Below are positions 35,315 through 44,299 of a stretch of DNA of 64,000 bases, one piece after another (position 1 is the stretch's first letter; each line of letters begins with the position of its first letter). The notes beneath the pieces were generated by a model. The model saw only the letters and a list, made by a program, of their open reading frames with translations. It made no database searches and had not been told where the DNA came from. The stretch covers positions 46,130 to 110,129 of the forward strand of contig JAIOZK010000013.1 in NCBI GenBank assembly GCA_021740625.1, written 5' to 3'. The position numbers were made by a program, and so were the translations under genes. Source of the stretch: Bacteroidales bacterium (GTDB lineage Bacteria; Bacteroidota; Bacteroidia; Bacteroidales; JAIOZK01).

Positions 35315-36700
35315 ATGAGTGAAGATTTTTTTCAGGGATACAAGGGTGATGCATTGGATACACTCAAAAAATTCAACACCAGGGTATGGGGAATGGCAGA
35401 GGTGGATACCACCCGGGGCCGTTTCGTGGGCACTGTACTGCCAAGATCAGAAAATGATGATGACCAGCACATCGTGCTGAAGATCCCGACCGGCTATAAT
35501 GTTGGGATCGACATCAAGACGATCGAAGGAATGAAAGAAACCGGATACAAGAAAGCCAAATATGCCATACCAGAAAAGGAATTCCCTTATACGGAGGGTC
35601 TGCCCAAAGTGAAACTTTTCGGAACCGGTGGCACCATTGCCTCCCGGCTGGATTACAGAACCGGTGCCGTGATCCCGGCTTTCTCTCCCGGAGAACTTTA
35701 CGGTGCGGTTCCCGAGCTGGCCGACATCTGCAACCTGACCACCGAGAAAGTATTTGCTGTATTCAGTGAAAACATGGGCCCCAGGCAATACGTAGCTCTT
35801 GCCAAAGCCATTGGCAAAGAGATTGAGAATGGAATCGACGGCATCGTGATCGGTCATGGAACCGATACCCTCCACCATACCGGTGGCGCCCTCACCTTCA
35901 TGTGCCAGAACCTGCCGGTACCGGTTGTACTGGTCGGTTCGCAAAGATCGTCCGACAGGCCCAGCTCCGACGCCGCCCTCAACCTCATGCATGCCATGAA
36001 AGCTGCCGGGCATTCCGACATCGCTGAGGTGATGGTCTGTATGTTCGGTCCTACATCCGATGAATATGGCCTTTTACACAAAGGAACGCGTGTACGTAAA
36101 ATGCACTCTTCCTACCGCTCCACCTTCAGGACCATAGGCGATACGCCCCTGGCACGCATCAGCCGCAGTTATATCAAACCCATCCACAAAACTTACAACA
36201 AGAGAAGGAACGACCGCAAAGTGGAGATCTATCCCTATTTCAGCGATGAAGTAAGCATGTTGTATTATTACCCGGGCATGAAGCCGGACACCCTGGATGC
36301 AATGGTAGAAGCCGGATATCGGGGCATCATCATCGTGGGCACAGGCCTCGGGCATGTGAACAAGGAACTCTATCCTGCCATCGAAAGGGCACATGCCAAA
36401 GGCGTGCACATGTACATGACCCTCCAAACCATCTGGGGCTACGTGCATATGTTTGTTTACGATACCGGAAGGGACATGATGGCCAAAGGCATCATCCCCG
36501 CAGGCAATATGTTGCCCGAAGTGGCCTGGGTGAAACTGAGCTGGATACTTGGACAAACAGATGATCCGGAAAAGGTGAAGGAAATGATGCTCACCCCGAT
36601 CAATGATGAGATCACACCGAGGGAGCCCTATAACGGATACCTTGTTTACCAGGGTGGTGTTCCAGAGGTTGAAGATTTTATCCGCAAGGTGCACAAATAA
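35315..36700 (+). CDS. gatD: Glu-tRNA(Gln) amidotransferase subunit D-like (archaeal-type GatD, asparaginase-like)
   Basis: N-terminal beta-domain (GRFVGTVLPRSENDDDQHIVLKIPTGYNVGI) then KLFGTGGTIASRLDYRTGAV, IVIGHGTDTLHHTGGALTF, GTRVRKMHSSYRSTF. Confidence 0.87.
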   Translation: MSEDFFQGYKGDALDTLKKFNTRVWGMAEVDTTRGRFVGTVLPRSENDDDQHIVLKIPTGYNVGIDIKTIEGMKETGYKKAKYAIPEKEFPYTEGLPKVKLFGTGGTIASRLDYRTGAVIPAFSPGELYGAVPELADICNLTTEKVFAVFSENMGPRQYVALAKAIGKEIENGIDGIVIGHGTDTLHHTGGALTFMCQNLPVPVVLVGSQRSSDRPSSDAALNLMHAMKAAGHSDIAEVMVCMFGPTSDEYGLLHKGTRVRKMHSSYRSTFRTIGDTPLARISRSYIKPIHKTYNKRRNDRKVEIYPYFSDEVSMLYYYPGMKPDTLDAMVEAGYRGIIIVGTGLGHVNKELYPAIERAHAKGVHMYMTLQTIWGYVHMFVYDTGRDMMAKGIIPAGNMLPEVAWVKLSWILGQTDDPEKVKEMMLTPINDEITPREPYNGYLVYQGGVPEVEDFIRKVHK

Positions 36701-36773
36701 AAAATCCTTTTATTTTGTATATTTGATGAACTACACAGCCGCAGTGCAGGTGGGTATCAAAAGGAAAAACTTG

Positions 36774-36789
36774 TCCGCCTACTGGCGGA
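36774..36789. repeat. Short perfect hairpin TCCGCC-TACT-GGCGGA upstream of hicBA-like ORF
   Basis: tccgcctactggcgga, 6-bp stem, 4-nt loop, 15 bp upstream of ATG 36805. Confidence 0.6.
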
Positions 36790-36804
36790 TTAAAAGAGCA
36801 GTTA

Positions 36805-37164
36805 ATGGAGAAAATAATAAATATTCATATCGAAAAACTACCTGAAGGTTTTTACCTGGCTACATCGGATAGCATTCAGGGACTCATTGCCCAGGGACGA
36901 ACAGTTACAGAAACACTTGAGATTGCCAGAGATGTGGCGAAAAAGCTATTAGAAGCTCAATCAGATGAAACTGTGAATCAAAAACTGAAGCAATTTGGCT
37001 TTGGATTTCATCCTCAGGCTGCCGGTAGTCATGAAATCTGGTTTAACCCAAATACAAAAAGATATACAACGATTCCAAATCACCCTGGGGATATGCCAGA
37101 AGGTACACTTCGCGCAATATTAAAACAAGCCGATATCGGAGTGCATGAATTTCTTAGAGCTTAG
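36805..37164 (+). CDS. Fused HicB-like antitoxin / HicA-like toxin single polypeptide
   Basis: N-terminal IHIEKLPEGFYLATSDSIQGLIAQGRTVTETLEIARDVAKKLLEAQ (HicB-like); C-terminal KLKQFGFGFHPQAAGSHEIWFNPNTKRYTTIPNHPGDMPEGTLRAILKQADIGVHEFLR (HicA-like with GSH motif). Confidence 0.75.
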   Translation: MEKIINIHIEKLPEGFYLATSDSIQGLIAQGRTVTETLEIARDVAKKLLEAQSDETVNQKLKQFGFGFHPQAAGSHEIWFNPNTKRYTTIPNHPGDMPEGTLRAILKQADIGVHEFLRA

Positions 37165-37183
37165 TTTCACCGATTCCAATACT

Positions 37184-38461
37184 ATGATTAAAAAATTTAC
37201 TTTATCAATCACGGTTTTTCTTTCTTTCCTGCAACTGCAAAGTCAGGACACGATTAACCTCGTCCATTACAACCTGCTTCATTACAACAATTACACATCC
37301 TACTGCACCAGCAGCAACAATCCCCTGGATGAAAAAAATGCCAGCCTGAAAGTGATCCTGGATCATAAGCGTCCTGATATTTTTACCGTAAACGAGATGC
37401 ACTGCAGCTCCCAAACCGCTGACATATTGCTGGATGAAGTACTGAACATTGGGGGAATTGATTATTACCAGAGAGCCGGTATGAGTTGTACGGGATATCT
37501 TTCCAACATGATTTATTACAATTCGGAAAAACTGGGCCTGGCCTCACAGGATGCTGTACAGACCAATGTACGGGTAATCGACATTTACAAACTGTACCAT
37601 ATACCAGAGGATGCTGATTTAATAAGCGATACCGTTTTCCTGCATGTGATTGTGGCCCATCTTAAAGCCGGTAATGATGGGGATGATGCGGCCGAAAGGG
37701 CCGATGAAGTGCAGAAATTGCTGGATCACCTGGAACAATATTATACACCTGGTAATTTCGTTTTTGCAGGCGATTATAATGTATACACCAGTTCGGAAAC
37801 GGCTTTTACAAAACTCATCAATCCGGATGCTCCGTTCCGCTTTTTCGACCCGGTGGAAATGATCGGCAACTGGCACAACAACGAATACTTCGCTCCCGTG
37901 CATACACAATCAACGCATACCTCCGGCGGATGCCCATCCAGTGGCGGCATGGACGACCGTTTTGACTTCATCCTGGCAACAGAACAGCTAATAAACGGGA
38001 CAGCAGGAGTATATTATCTGCCCAATTCATATCATGCCATTGGCCAGGATGGAGAACATTTTAACTTATCCCTGCTTGATCCTCCCACAAATACAAGTGT
38101 TCCGCAGGATGTATTGCAGGCTTTATACACCATGTCGGATCATTTGCCGGTAAGCATGAAAGTTGTTGTTGGTGAAGCTGCCGGAATCAATGATTTTTTA
38201 CCAGAACACATTCGTCACTTGCGGGTTCTGAACCCGGTCAATCATGATATCAATATCCGGATATTCGCCAGAATGGCACAAAAGATAAATGTTGAACTTA
38301 TTGATGTAATGGGCCGGGAAATAGATTCCTGGGATTTCTTCTTGCACAATGGAAACAACAGGATTGGATTTGAATCTGTTATTTCTTCTCCGGGCGTTTA
38401 TTTTTTAAGATTCAGCTTTGCGGATGATACCCATATCACAAAAAAAATCCTGAAATACTGA
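37184..38461 (+). CDS. Secreted endonuclease/exonuclease/phosphatase-like protein with T9SS tail
   Basis: Signal peptide; FTVNEMHCSS, FVFAGDYNVYTSSE, MSDHLPVSMKVVV; C-terminal RVLNPVNHDINIRIF...SPGVYFLRFSFADDTHITKKILKY. Confidence 0.75.
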   Translation: MIKKFTLSITVFLSFLQLQSQDTINLVHYNLLHYNNYTSYCTSSNNPLDEKNASLKVILDHKRPDIFTVNEMHCSSQTADILLDEVLNIGGIDYYQRAGMSCTGYLSNMIYYNSEKLGLASQDAVQTNVRVIDIYKLYHIPEDADLISDTVFLHVIVAHLKAGNDGDDAAERADEVQKLLDHLEQYYTPGNFVFAGDYNVYTSSETAFTKLINPDAPFRFFDPVEMIGNWHNNEYFAPVHTQSTHTSGGCPSSGGMDDRFDFILATEQLINGTAGVYYLPNSYHAIGQDGEHFNLSLLDPPTNTSVPQDVLQALYTMSDHLPVSMKVVVGEAAGINDFLPEHIRHLRVLNPVNHDINIRIFARMAQKINVELIDVMGREIDSWDFFLHNGNNRIGFESVISSPGVYFLRFSFADDTHITKKILKY

Positions 38462-38477
38462 TCCCTTTGCTCTTGTT

Positions 38478-39065
38478 TTACACATGGGCCGAATAGTGAT
38501 CCGCATCCACCATCTCCCGGTATTTGAAAACGATCTTTTTATAATCTTCCCAGGTATCTCTTTTCAGGTTCGGGTTTCTCAGGAGTGCTGCCGGGTGAAA
38601 AACAGGCATCACCCACCGGTTTTGCCAGGCCAGCCAGTGGCCCCTCACTTTTGTAATCCGCATACTCTTATCGACCAGATAATTCAGTGCACTTGCACCG
38701 AGCAATATTATGATTTCCGGATCGATTAATTCGATCTGCTCCATGAGGTAAGGCATGCAAACGGCAGCTTCCTGCGGAGTGGGCGCCCTGTTGCCCGGAG
38801 GCCTGCATTTTACAATGTTGCTGATGAATACGTGTTGTTCACGGTTAAACCCACAGGCCGCCAGGATCTTATCCAGCAACTGACCCGACTTACCTACAAA
38901 AGGCCGCCCGATGCGGTCTTCATCGGCCCCGGGCCCTTCTCCTACGATCAAAATCCCGGCTTCCGGGTTGCCCTCCCCGAAGATCACGTGATTCCTGGTT
39001 TTGGATAAAGCACATTTTTCACAGGAAAGAACCTCTTTTTTTAAATCTTCAAATGCAATGCTCAT
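38478..39065 (-). CDS. Family 4 (Fe-S) uracil-DNA glycosylase
   Basis: CEKCALSKTRNHVIFGEGNPEAGILIVGEGPGADEDRIGRPFVGKSGQLLDKILAACG, VFHPAALLRNPNLK. Confidence 0.92.
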   Translation of the reverse strand: MSIAFEDLKKEVLSCEKCALSKTRNHVIFGEGNPEAGILIVGEGPGADEDRIGRPFVGKSGQLLDKILAACGFNREQHVFISNIVKCRPPGNRAPTPQEAAVCMPYLMEQIELIDPEIIILLGASALNYLVDKSMRITKVRGHWLAWQNRWVMPVFHPAALLRNPNLKRDTWEDYKKIVFKYREMVDADHYSAHV

Positions 39066-39297
39066 AATCTTGTAAGAATTCATTCTATTGAAAACATATA
39101 AAGTTAATGATAATTTATCGTGTGATAATGGAATTAAATGCAACACATAAGATCAAACCAATAAATTCCTTATGTATTCTGATGTATCTTATGAGAATAA
39201 TCCTCTCAGGGATTTGGTTGTGCAAGCTTTGATACCCTGGTAAATGGTTTTTATCCCTGAATTTTTGTAACCTTGTACAAATATCAAAAAGGAAGAG

Positions 39298-40935
39298 ATG
39301 GAAAAGAAAGCTTTGAATACGCTTTTTGCGGAGTCGATCAGGGACAACTGGGATTACAACGCTTTTTCAGATTACCAGGGAGAAGATTATCAATACGCGG
39401 ATGTAGCCAAACACATCAACATGCTGCATGCACTGTTCAGCAAACTGGAAATCAGGAAGGGAGACAAGATCGCATTGCTTGGGAACAACAGTTCCAAATG
39501 GGGCATGACCTACCTGGCCATCATGACCTATGGTGCTGTGATCGTACCGATATTGCCCGATTTCAGTACTTCCAACATTCATCATATCGTCAACCATTCA
39601 GACGCAAAACTGCTTTTTGTCAGCCAATATATTTTTGACCGGATAGAACCGGATAATATGCGAGCCCTGCTGGGGATGATAAGAATAGAAGATCAACAGT
39701 TGTTATCAACCAACCATAAAACATTGCATGCCTCCCTGAAGCAAATCCAAGAAGATTTTGAAAAAAAAACTATTCAGAAAGAAGATATCGCTTTCATGGA
39801 TCAACCTGAAAACGAAACATGCATGATCTCTTATACAAGCGGAACTACGGGTTTTACAAAGGGAGTGATGCTGCCACGTAGGAGCATCTTTTCAAACATT
39901 CAGTTTGCTCAGGATAACATGCCGCTGAAACCCGGCAACCGTCTGGTATCTTTTTTACCCATGGCACACAGTTACGGGATGTTGTTCGAATTCCTGTTTC
40001 CATTTACCCTCGGCTGCCACATCACCTTTTTAACAAAAATACCTTCACCGAATATCGTCACCAAAGCCTTTGGTGAGATCAAACCCCACCTGATCCTTTC
40101 TGTACCTCTTGTTATCGAAAAGATTTATAAAAAGCGGATTTTACCCGGTATCGACAAACCGCTCATCAGCTTCCTGAGGAAAGTACCCTTTGTATCCCGA
40201 AAGATCTATGACAAAGTGAACAAAAAGCTGTCTGCAAGTTTCGGCAATGCGTTTAAGGAAGTTGTGATCGGAGGAGCGCCGATGAGTGAGGAAGTAGAAA
40301 ACTTCTTCAAAAAGATCGGTTTCAAATATACCATAGGCTATGGCATGACGGAATGCGGCCCGCTCATCAGCTATGCAGCCTGGAATGTAAACACACTCCG
40401 GTCTTCCGGCAGGGTGGTCGATCGCATGGAGATCAGAATCGATAAGCAAAGTAAAGACAAAGTGGGAGAAATTCAGGTACAAGGAGATAACCTGATGCTG
40501 GGTTATTATAAAAATACGGAAGCCAGCAAAGAAGCTTTCACCAAAGATGGCTGGCTGAAAACCGGAGACCTTGGCTATCTGGATGAAGAAGGATTCCTGT
40601 TCATTAAAGGCAGAAGCAAAAACCTCATCCTGGGTCCTTCCGGGAAAAATATCTTTCCGGAAGAAATCGAGGCCAGGATATGCAACCTTCCCTGTGTGCA
40701 GGAATGCGTGGTCAAGGAAAAAGAAGGTAAACTGATTGCCCTGGTCTATCCCGACTGTGATGCCGTGGATCATGAGGGATTAAACGATCAACAGGTAAAT
40801 GAAGTCATGGAAAAGAACCGCCTGCAGCTCAACGAGGAATTGGCCAAGTGGGAACAGATCGCAAAATTCCAACTGGTGGATGAAGAATTCAGAAAAACGC
40901 CCAAAAGGAATATCAAAAGGTATTTGTATAGTTAA
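39298..40935 (+). CDS. AMP-dependent synthetase / long-chain acyl-CoA synthetase
   Basis: CMISYTSGTTGFTKGVMLPRRS, GYGMTECGPLISY, WLKTGDLGYLDEEGFLFIKGRSKNLILGPSGKNIFPEEIE. Confidence 0.92.
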   Translation: MEKKALNTLFAESIRDNWDYNAFSDYQGEDYQYADVAKHINMLHALFSKLEIRKGDKIALLGNNSSKWGMTYLAIMTYGAVIVPILPDFSTSNIHHIVNHSDAKLLFVSQYIFDRIEPDNMRALLGMIRIEDQQLLSTNHKTLHASLKQIQEDFEKKTIQKEDIAFMDQPENETCMISYTSGTTGFTKGVMLPRRSIFSNIQFAQDNMPLKPGNRLVSFLPMAHSYGMLFEFLFPFTLGCHITFLTKIPSPNIVTKAFGEIKPHLILSVPLVIEKIYKKRILPGIDKPLISFLRKVPFVSRKIYDKVNKKLSASFGNAFKEVVIGGAPMSEEVENFFKKIGFKYTIGYGMTECGPLISYAAWNVNTLRSSGRVVDRMEIRIDKQSKDKVGEIQVQGDNLMLGYYKNTEASKEAFTKDGWLKTGDLGYLDEEGFLFIKGRSKNLILGPSGKNIFPEEIEARICNLPCVQECVVKEKEGKLIALVYPDCDAVDHEGLNDQQVNEVMEKNRLQLNEELAKWEQIAKFQLVDEEFRKTPKRNIKRYLYS

Positions 40936-41093
40936 GATTCAATCTAATAAAATGTTTTTCTACTTGATTATCCTGCTGTCAATTAAATTTCAGATTGATA
41001 TCGAAAAATCAATTATTAATGATTTATAGACTTTCTGTATTTTGATAGCATAAAAGAATTGCGACCCAATTCTTAATTTTTTGGCAAGAAATT

Positions 41094-41155
41094 TAATATT
41101 AAGAACTTGCAAATCCTTTTCGCTTATATTAAATTTATAAGCATATTAACGTCCC
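41094..41155 (+). promoter_or_regulatory. Leader region copy A upstream of first LRR gene
   Basis: taatattaagaacttgcaaatccttttcgcttatattaaatttataagcatattaacgtccc; about 51 of 62 positions match 44203-44264 ungapped (by eye). Confidence 0.5.
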
Positions 41156-41195
41156 ATTAAATCTGACTAGTTGAAAAGTACAAATACACAAGACC

Positions 41196-42596
41196 ATGAA
41201 ACCACAAACCTTATTAGCAGGCATTTATTTTCTCCTCGCACCGCTCACCTTTAATGGTCAGGTACTCGAACAGGACTCCCTGGCCCTGGTGGCTTTTTAC
41301 AACAACACCGGCGGCCCCAACTGGTATGATAATTCCAACTGGCTTACCGGCCCGGTGAGTACTTGGAACGGAGTGACTGTGGAAAGTGAACGAGTGAAAG
41401 AACTGAAATTTTATTCTGATAATAACCTCAATGGTGTGTTACCTGAAGAAATTGGAAATTTGAATGAAATTGAGAAACTTGTTATCAGTAATAATCCAAG
41501 TCTTTCCGGAATTTTACCTAATACAATAGGACAATTATTGAATTTGTTAGGGATAGGTATTGGGGATTGTTCCTTACTTGAATTTCTCAAATTACCTCAA
41601 AACAGTCTCACCGGTCCTATTCCACCGGAACTGGGCAACTGCGACAATTTGTGGGAACTGTTGCTTAATGACAACCTACTTAGCGGGACCATTCCTGCCG
41701 AACTAACCGGACTAACCAAGCTTTACCGGCTCTACCTGCAAAATAACCAACTTGCCGGGAGTTTGCCCGAAAACTTTTGTGAGTTTTTTCTGGACCCTGA
41801 TGACTTTTCACTAAGCGTTAGCAATAATAAGCTTGGCGACAGCCTGCCCGAATCCTGGGGCAACCTGAACCTGATCATTGGTTCTTTGGATATTTCGGGA
41901 AACCATTTTACCTATATCCCTCCTGTAACTTCAAATTGTCACTGGGAAGGCACTTACCTCCATATCGAAGAAAATAAACTTCCATACGAATACATCGAAC
42001 CGCATTACCAATACGATGCTTTCTTTTACTTTTATTATTATCCGCAACAGTTCCTGCTGGAAGAAATAGATACACTGCTGCCCCTTGGAAGCAATTACTG
42101 GATATACTCCGGAACCCAGGGTGAATTTACCTATTATGAATGGCGTCATAACGGTATAGTTATCGGGGAGGGGCCTGACCTGGATACCTTATTCCTGGAA
42201 AATATATCTTATAATGATACCGGTATTTATTATTGCCAGGCCACCAACAGTCTTTTGGGCAGTATGACCCTAAGGCGCAATGAAGTACATATTGGCATTG
42301 ATACCGGGTCAAATATCATAAACCGATCGTCTCAAAAATCACTTAGGGTGTATCCAAACCCTGCCAATGAGAAAATAACAATCGAAATACCTGATAAGAA
42401 TCGTTTGGTTGATATTAAGATTTATAACATAAACGGCAGGTGTGTCTCGGAAAAGAAGTTAAACCTTTATAGCAATACAAAAATAAAACTCGCGACAGAG
42501 GAACTAAAACCCGGTATTTACCTGCTGCAGGCAAAAACAGAAAACACCGGATATACAACGAAGTTAATAATAAGCAAGCGGGGCATCAATCGCTAA
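41196..42596 (+). CDS. Secreted plant-type LRR / Ig-like protein with T9SS tail (copy 1)
   Basis: QDSLALVAFYNNTGGPNWYDNSNWLTGPVSTWNGV; LTGPIPPELGNCDNLWELLLNDNLLSGTIP; GIYYCQATNS; C-terminal VYPNPANEKITIEIP...LKPGIYLLQAKTENTGYTTKLIIS. Confidence 0.88.
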   Translation: MKPQTLLAGIYFLLAPLTFNGQVLEQDSLALVAFYNNTGGPNWYDNSNWLTGPVSTWNGVTVESERVKELKFYSDNNLNGVLPEEIGNLNEIEKLVISNNPSLSGILPNTIGQLLNLLGIGIGDCSLLEFLKLPQNSLTGPIPPELGNCDNLWELLLNDNLLSGTIPAELTGLTKLYRLYLQNNQLAGSLPENFCEFFLDPDDFSLSVSNNKLGDSLPESWGNLNLIIGSLDISGNHFTYIPPVTSNCHWEGTYLHIEENKLPYEYIEPHYQYDAFFYFYYYPQQFLLEEIDTLLPLGSNYWIYSGTQGEFTYYEWRHNGIVIGEGPDLDTLFLENISYNDTGIYYCQATNSLLGSMTLRRNEVHIGIDTGSNIINRSSQKSLRVYPNPANEKITIEIPDKNRLVDIKIYNINGRCVSEKKLNLYSNTKIKLATEELKPGIYLLQAKTENTGYTTKLIISKRGINR

Positions 42597-42655
42597 ACCG
42601 CTGCTCCAGCATTAAAAACAACAAAACAATGAGTTAGCTAAACAATTAAAACAAA

Positions 42656-44137
42656 ATGAACATGAAATCAACAATTGCTTTTTTGGTATTAATGGGTATG
42701 CTTTATTTATCTGCTCCCGCCCAGGTAATAGAACAGGACTCCCTGGCCCTGGTGGCTTTTTACAACAGCACCGGCGGCCCCAACTGGTATGATAACTCCA
42801 ACTGGCTTACCGGCCCGGTGAGTACCTGGTACGGGGTGACCGTGGAAGGGGAAAGGGTAACTGAATTAATAATAAATAGTAATAATCTGGCAGGAGTTTT
42901 ACCGGTAGAGATGGGACAATTATCAGCTTTAAAAAGCCTTGGAATGTCCAACGATCAACAATTAACAGGTGAAATACCAATAAGCTTGTTTCAGATTCCC
43001 ACATTGGAATGGTTTGGTATTGGGAATTGTTCCAATTTGGTTGAATTCTCTTTACCTCAAAACCAACTCACTGGTCCCATCCCACCTGAAATCGGCAACC
43101 TCGACAGCCTGCAGTTTCTCGATCTGCATGACAACCAACTCACCGGCCCTATTCCACCAGAACTGGGCAATTGCAGCAATCTGCAGGAACTGTGGTTAAA
43201 TGATAACCAGTTAACAGGAACCATTCCCGAAGAGGTTTCATATCTTGACAACCTGCAGATTTTAAATGTGAATAATAATCAACTTTCAGGTGAATTACCC
43301 GTATACCTGAGCAACCTGTTTTATCAAAATTCCCCTTTCTATATCAGCCTTTTTGTTTCGGGTAACCAGTTTAGCGGACCTGTGCCCGAAGCATGGGGGG
43401 ATATTTCATTCCTTATTGATGCTTTGAATTTGTCCTGCAATCAATTCACTTCACTGCCACATGTGAACTCAAATTGGATCATGACATTTTTTGAGATCAA
43501 TGATAATAAACTCACTTTTGAGTCTGTAGAATCACATTATCAATCATACCAGCAAGGCTTGTATTACTTTTTTGATTATTATCCTCAGGACGACATGCTC
43601 GAAGAAATTGACACGGCCCTTGCCCCGGGGAGCAACTATAGCATTTACGCAGGCACCGGTGGTGAGTTTACCAACTACAAATGGTATAGGAATAGTGAAC
43701 TAATCCTGGAAAGCAATGAAGCTGACACCCTGTATTTAACGAATGTAGCAGCGGCTGATTCCGGTATATATTACTGCCAGGCCACAAATTCGCTGGTTAA
43801 CCAGCTTATTTTATACCGAAACCCGGTTCGTATTTCCATTGACACCGGGGCAAATGTGATAAAATACCCGGTAAACAACCTGGTATCGGTTTATCCGAAC
43901 CCTGCCTTCGACGAAATAAAAATTGTATTGCCCGTTAAGGCGAAATGTTATCACCTCATTATTTCAACCTTGAATGGGGGCCTGGTTTTAAAGCAGACTT
44001 ATGAGCATTATGATATTTCAGAAATGAGTTTGGATATAAAGAAATTGGAGCCGGGGATTTACCTGCTGCAAATACAAACTGAAGCAGAAACCTATGCAAC
44101 GAAATTCATTAAAAACAAGCGGGGCATACACTACTGA
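42656..44137 (+). CDS. Secreted plant-type LRR / Ig-like protein with T9SS tail (copy 2)
   Basis: Same architecture as copy 1; QLTGPIPPEIGNLDSLQFLDLHDNQLTGPIPPELGNC; YYCQATNSL; VYPNPAFDEIKIVLP...LEPGIYLLQIQTEAETYATKFI. Confidence 0.88.
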   Translation: MNMKSTIAFLVLMGMLYLSAPAQVIEQDSLALVAFYNSTGGPNWYDNSNWLTGPVSTWYGVTVEGERVTELIINSNNLAGVLPVEMGQLSALKSLGMSNDQQLTGEIPISLFQIPTLEWFGIGNCSNLVEFSLPQNQLTGPIPPEIGNLDSLQFLDLHDNQLTGPIPPELGNCSNLQELWLNDNQLTGTIPEEVSYLDNLQILNVNNNQLSGELPVYLSNLFYQNSPFYISLFVSGNQFSGPVPEAWGDISFLIDALNLSCNQFTSLPHVNSNWIMTFFEINDNKLTFESVESHYQSYQQGLYYFFDYYPQDDMLEEIDTALAPGSNYSIYAGTGGEFTNYKWYRNSELILESNEADTLYLTNVAAADSGIYYCQATNSLVNQLILYRNPVRISIDTGANVIKYPVNNLVSVYPNPAFDEIKIVLPVKAKCYHLIISTLNGGLVLKQTYEHYDISEMSLDIKKLEPGIYLLQIQTEAETYATKFIKNKRGIHY

Positions 44138-44202
44138 GAACATGCTCCCGGTTGCAAGTCAATTATATAAAGAATCAACAAAAAACAAAACTATTAAAAA
44201 AT

Positions 44203-44264
44203 TAATATTATAAACTTGGAAATCCTTCTCGTTTATATTAAATTAATTGTCATATTAAAGCCCC
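44203..44264 (+). promoter_or_regulatory. Leader region copy B upstream of YCF48/BNR-like gene
   Basis: taatattataaacttggaaatccttctcgtttatattaaattaattgtcatattaaagcccc; similar to 41094-41155. Confidence 0.5.
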
Positions 44265-44299
44265 TGAAGCCAAACAGTAGAAATTAAAAATACCAAGCA

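Noticed and set aside
36074-36694. 206-aa minus-strand ORF opposite gatD
   Set aside because: Antisense shadow of a conserved enzyme; His-rich translation without motifs.
40935-41195. Candidate small ORF/RNA in the AT-rich gap before the first LRR gene
   Set aside because: No sustained ORF or convincing stable structure; only the leader similarity to 44203-44264 is supportable.
42656-44137. Plant contamination suspected from plant-type LRR consensus (LTGPIPPELGNC)
   Set aside because: Gene has a bacterial signal peptide and T9SS tail and lies in a continuous bacterial context; such LRRs occur in Bacteroidota.
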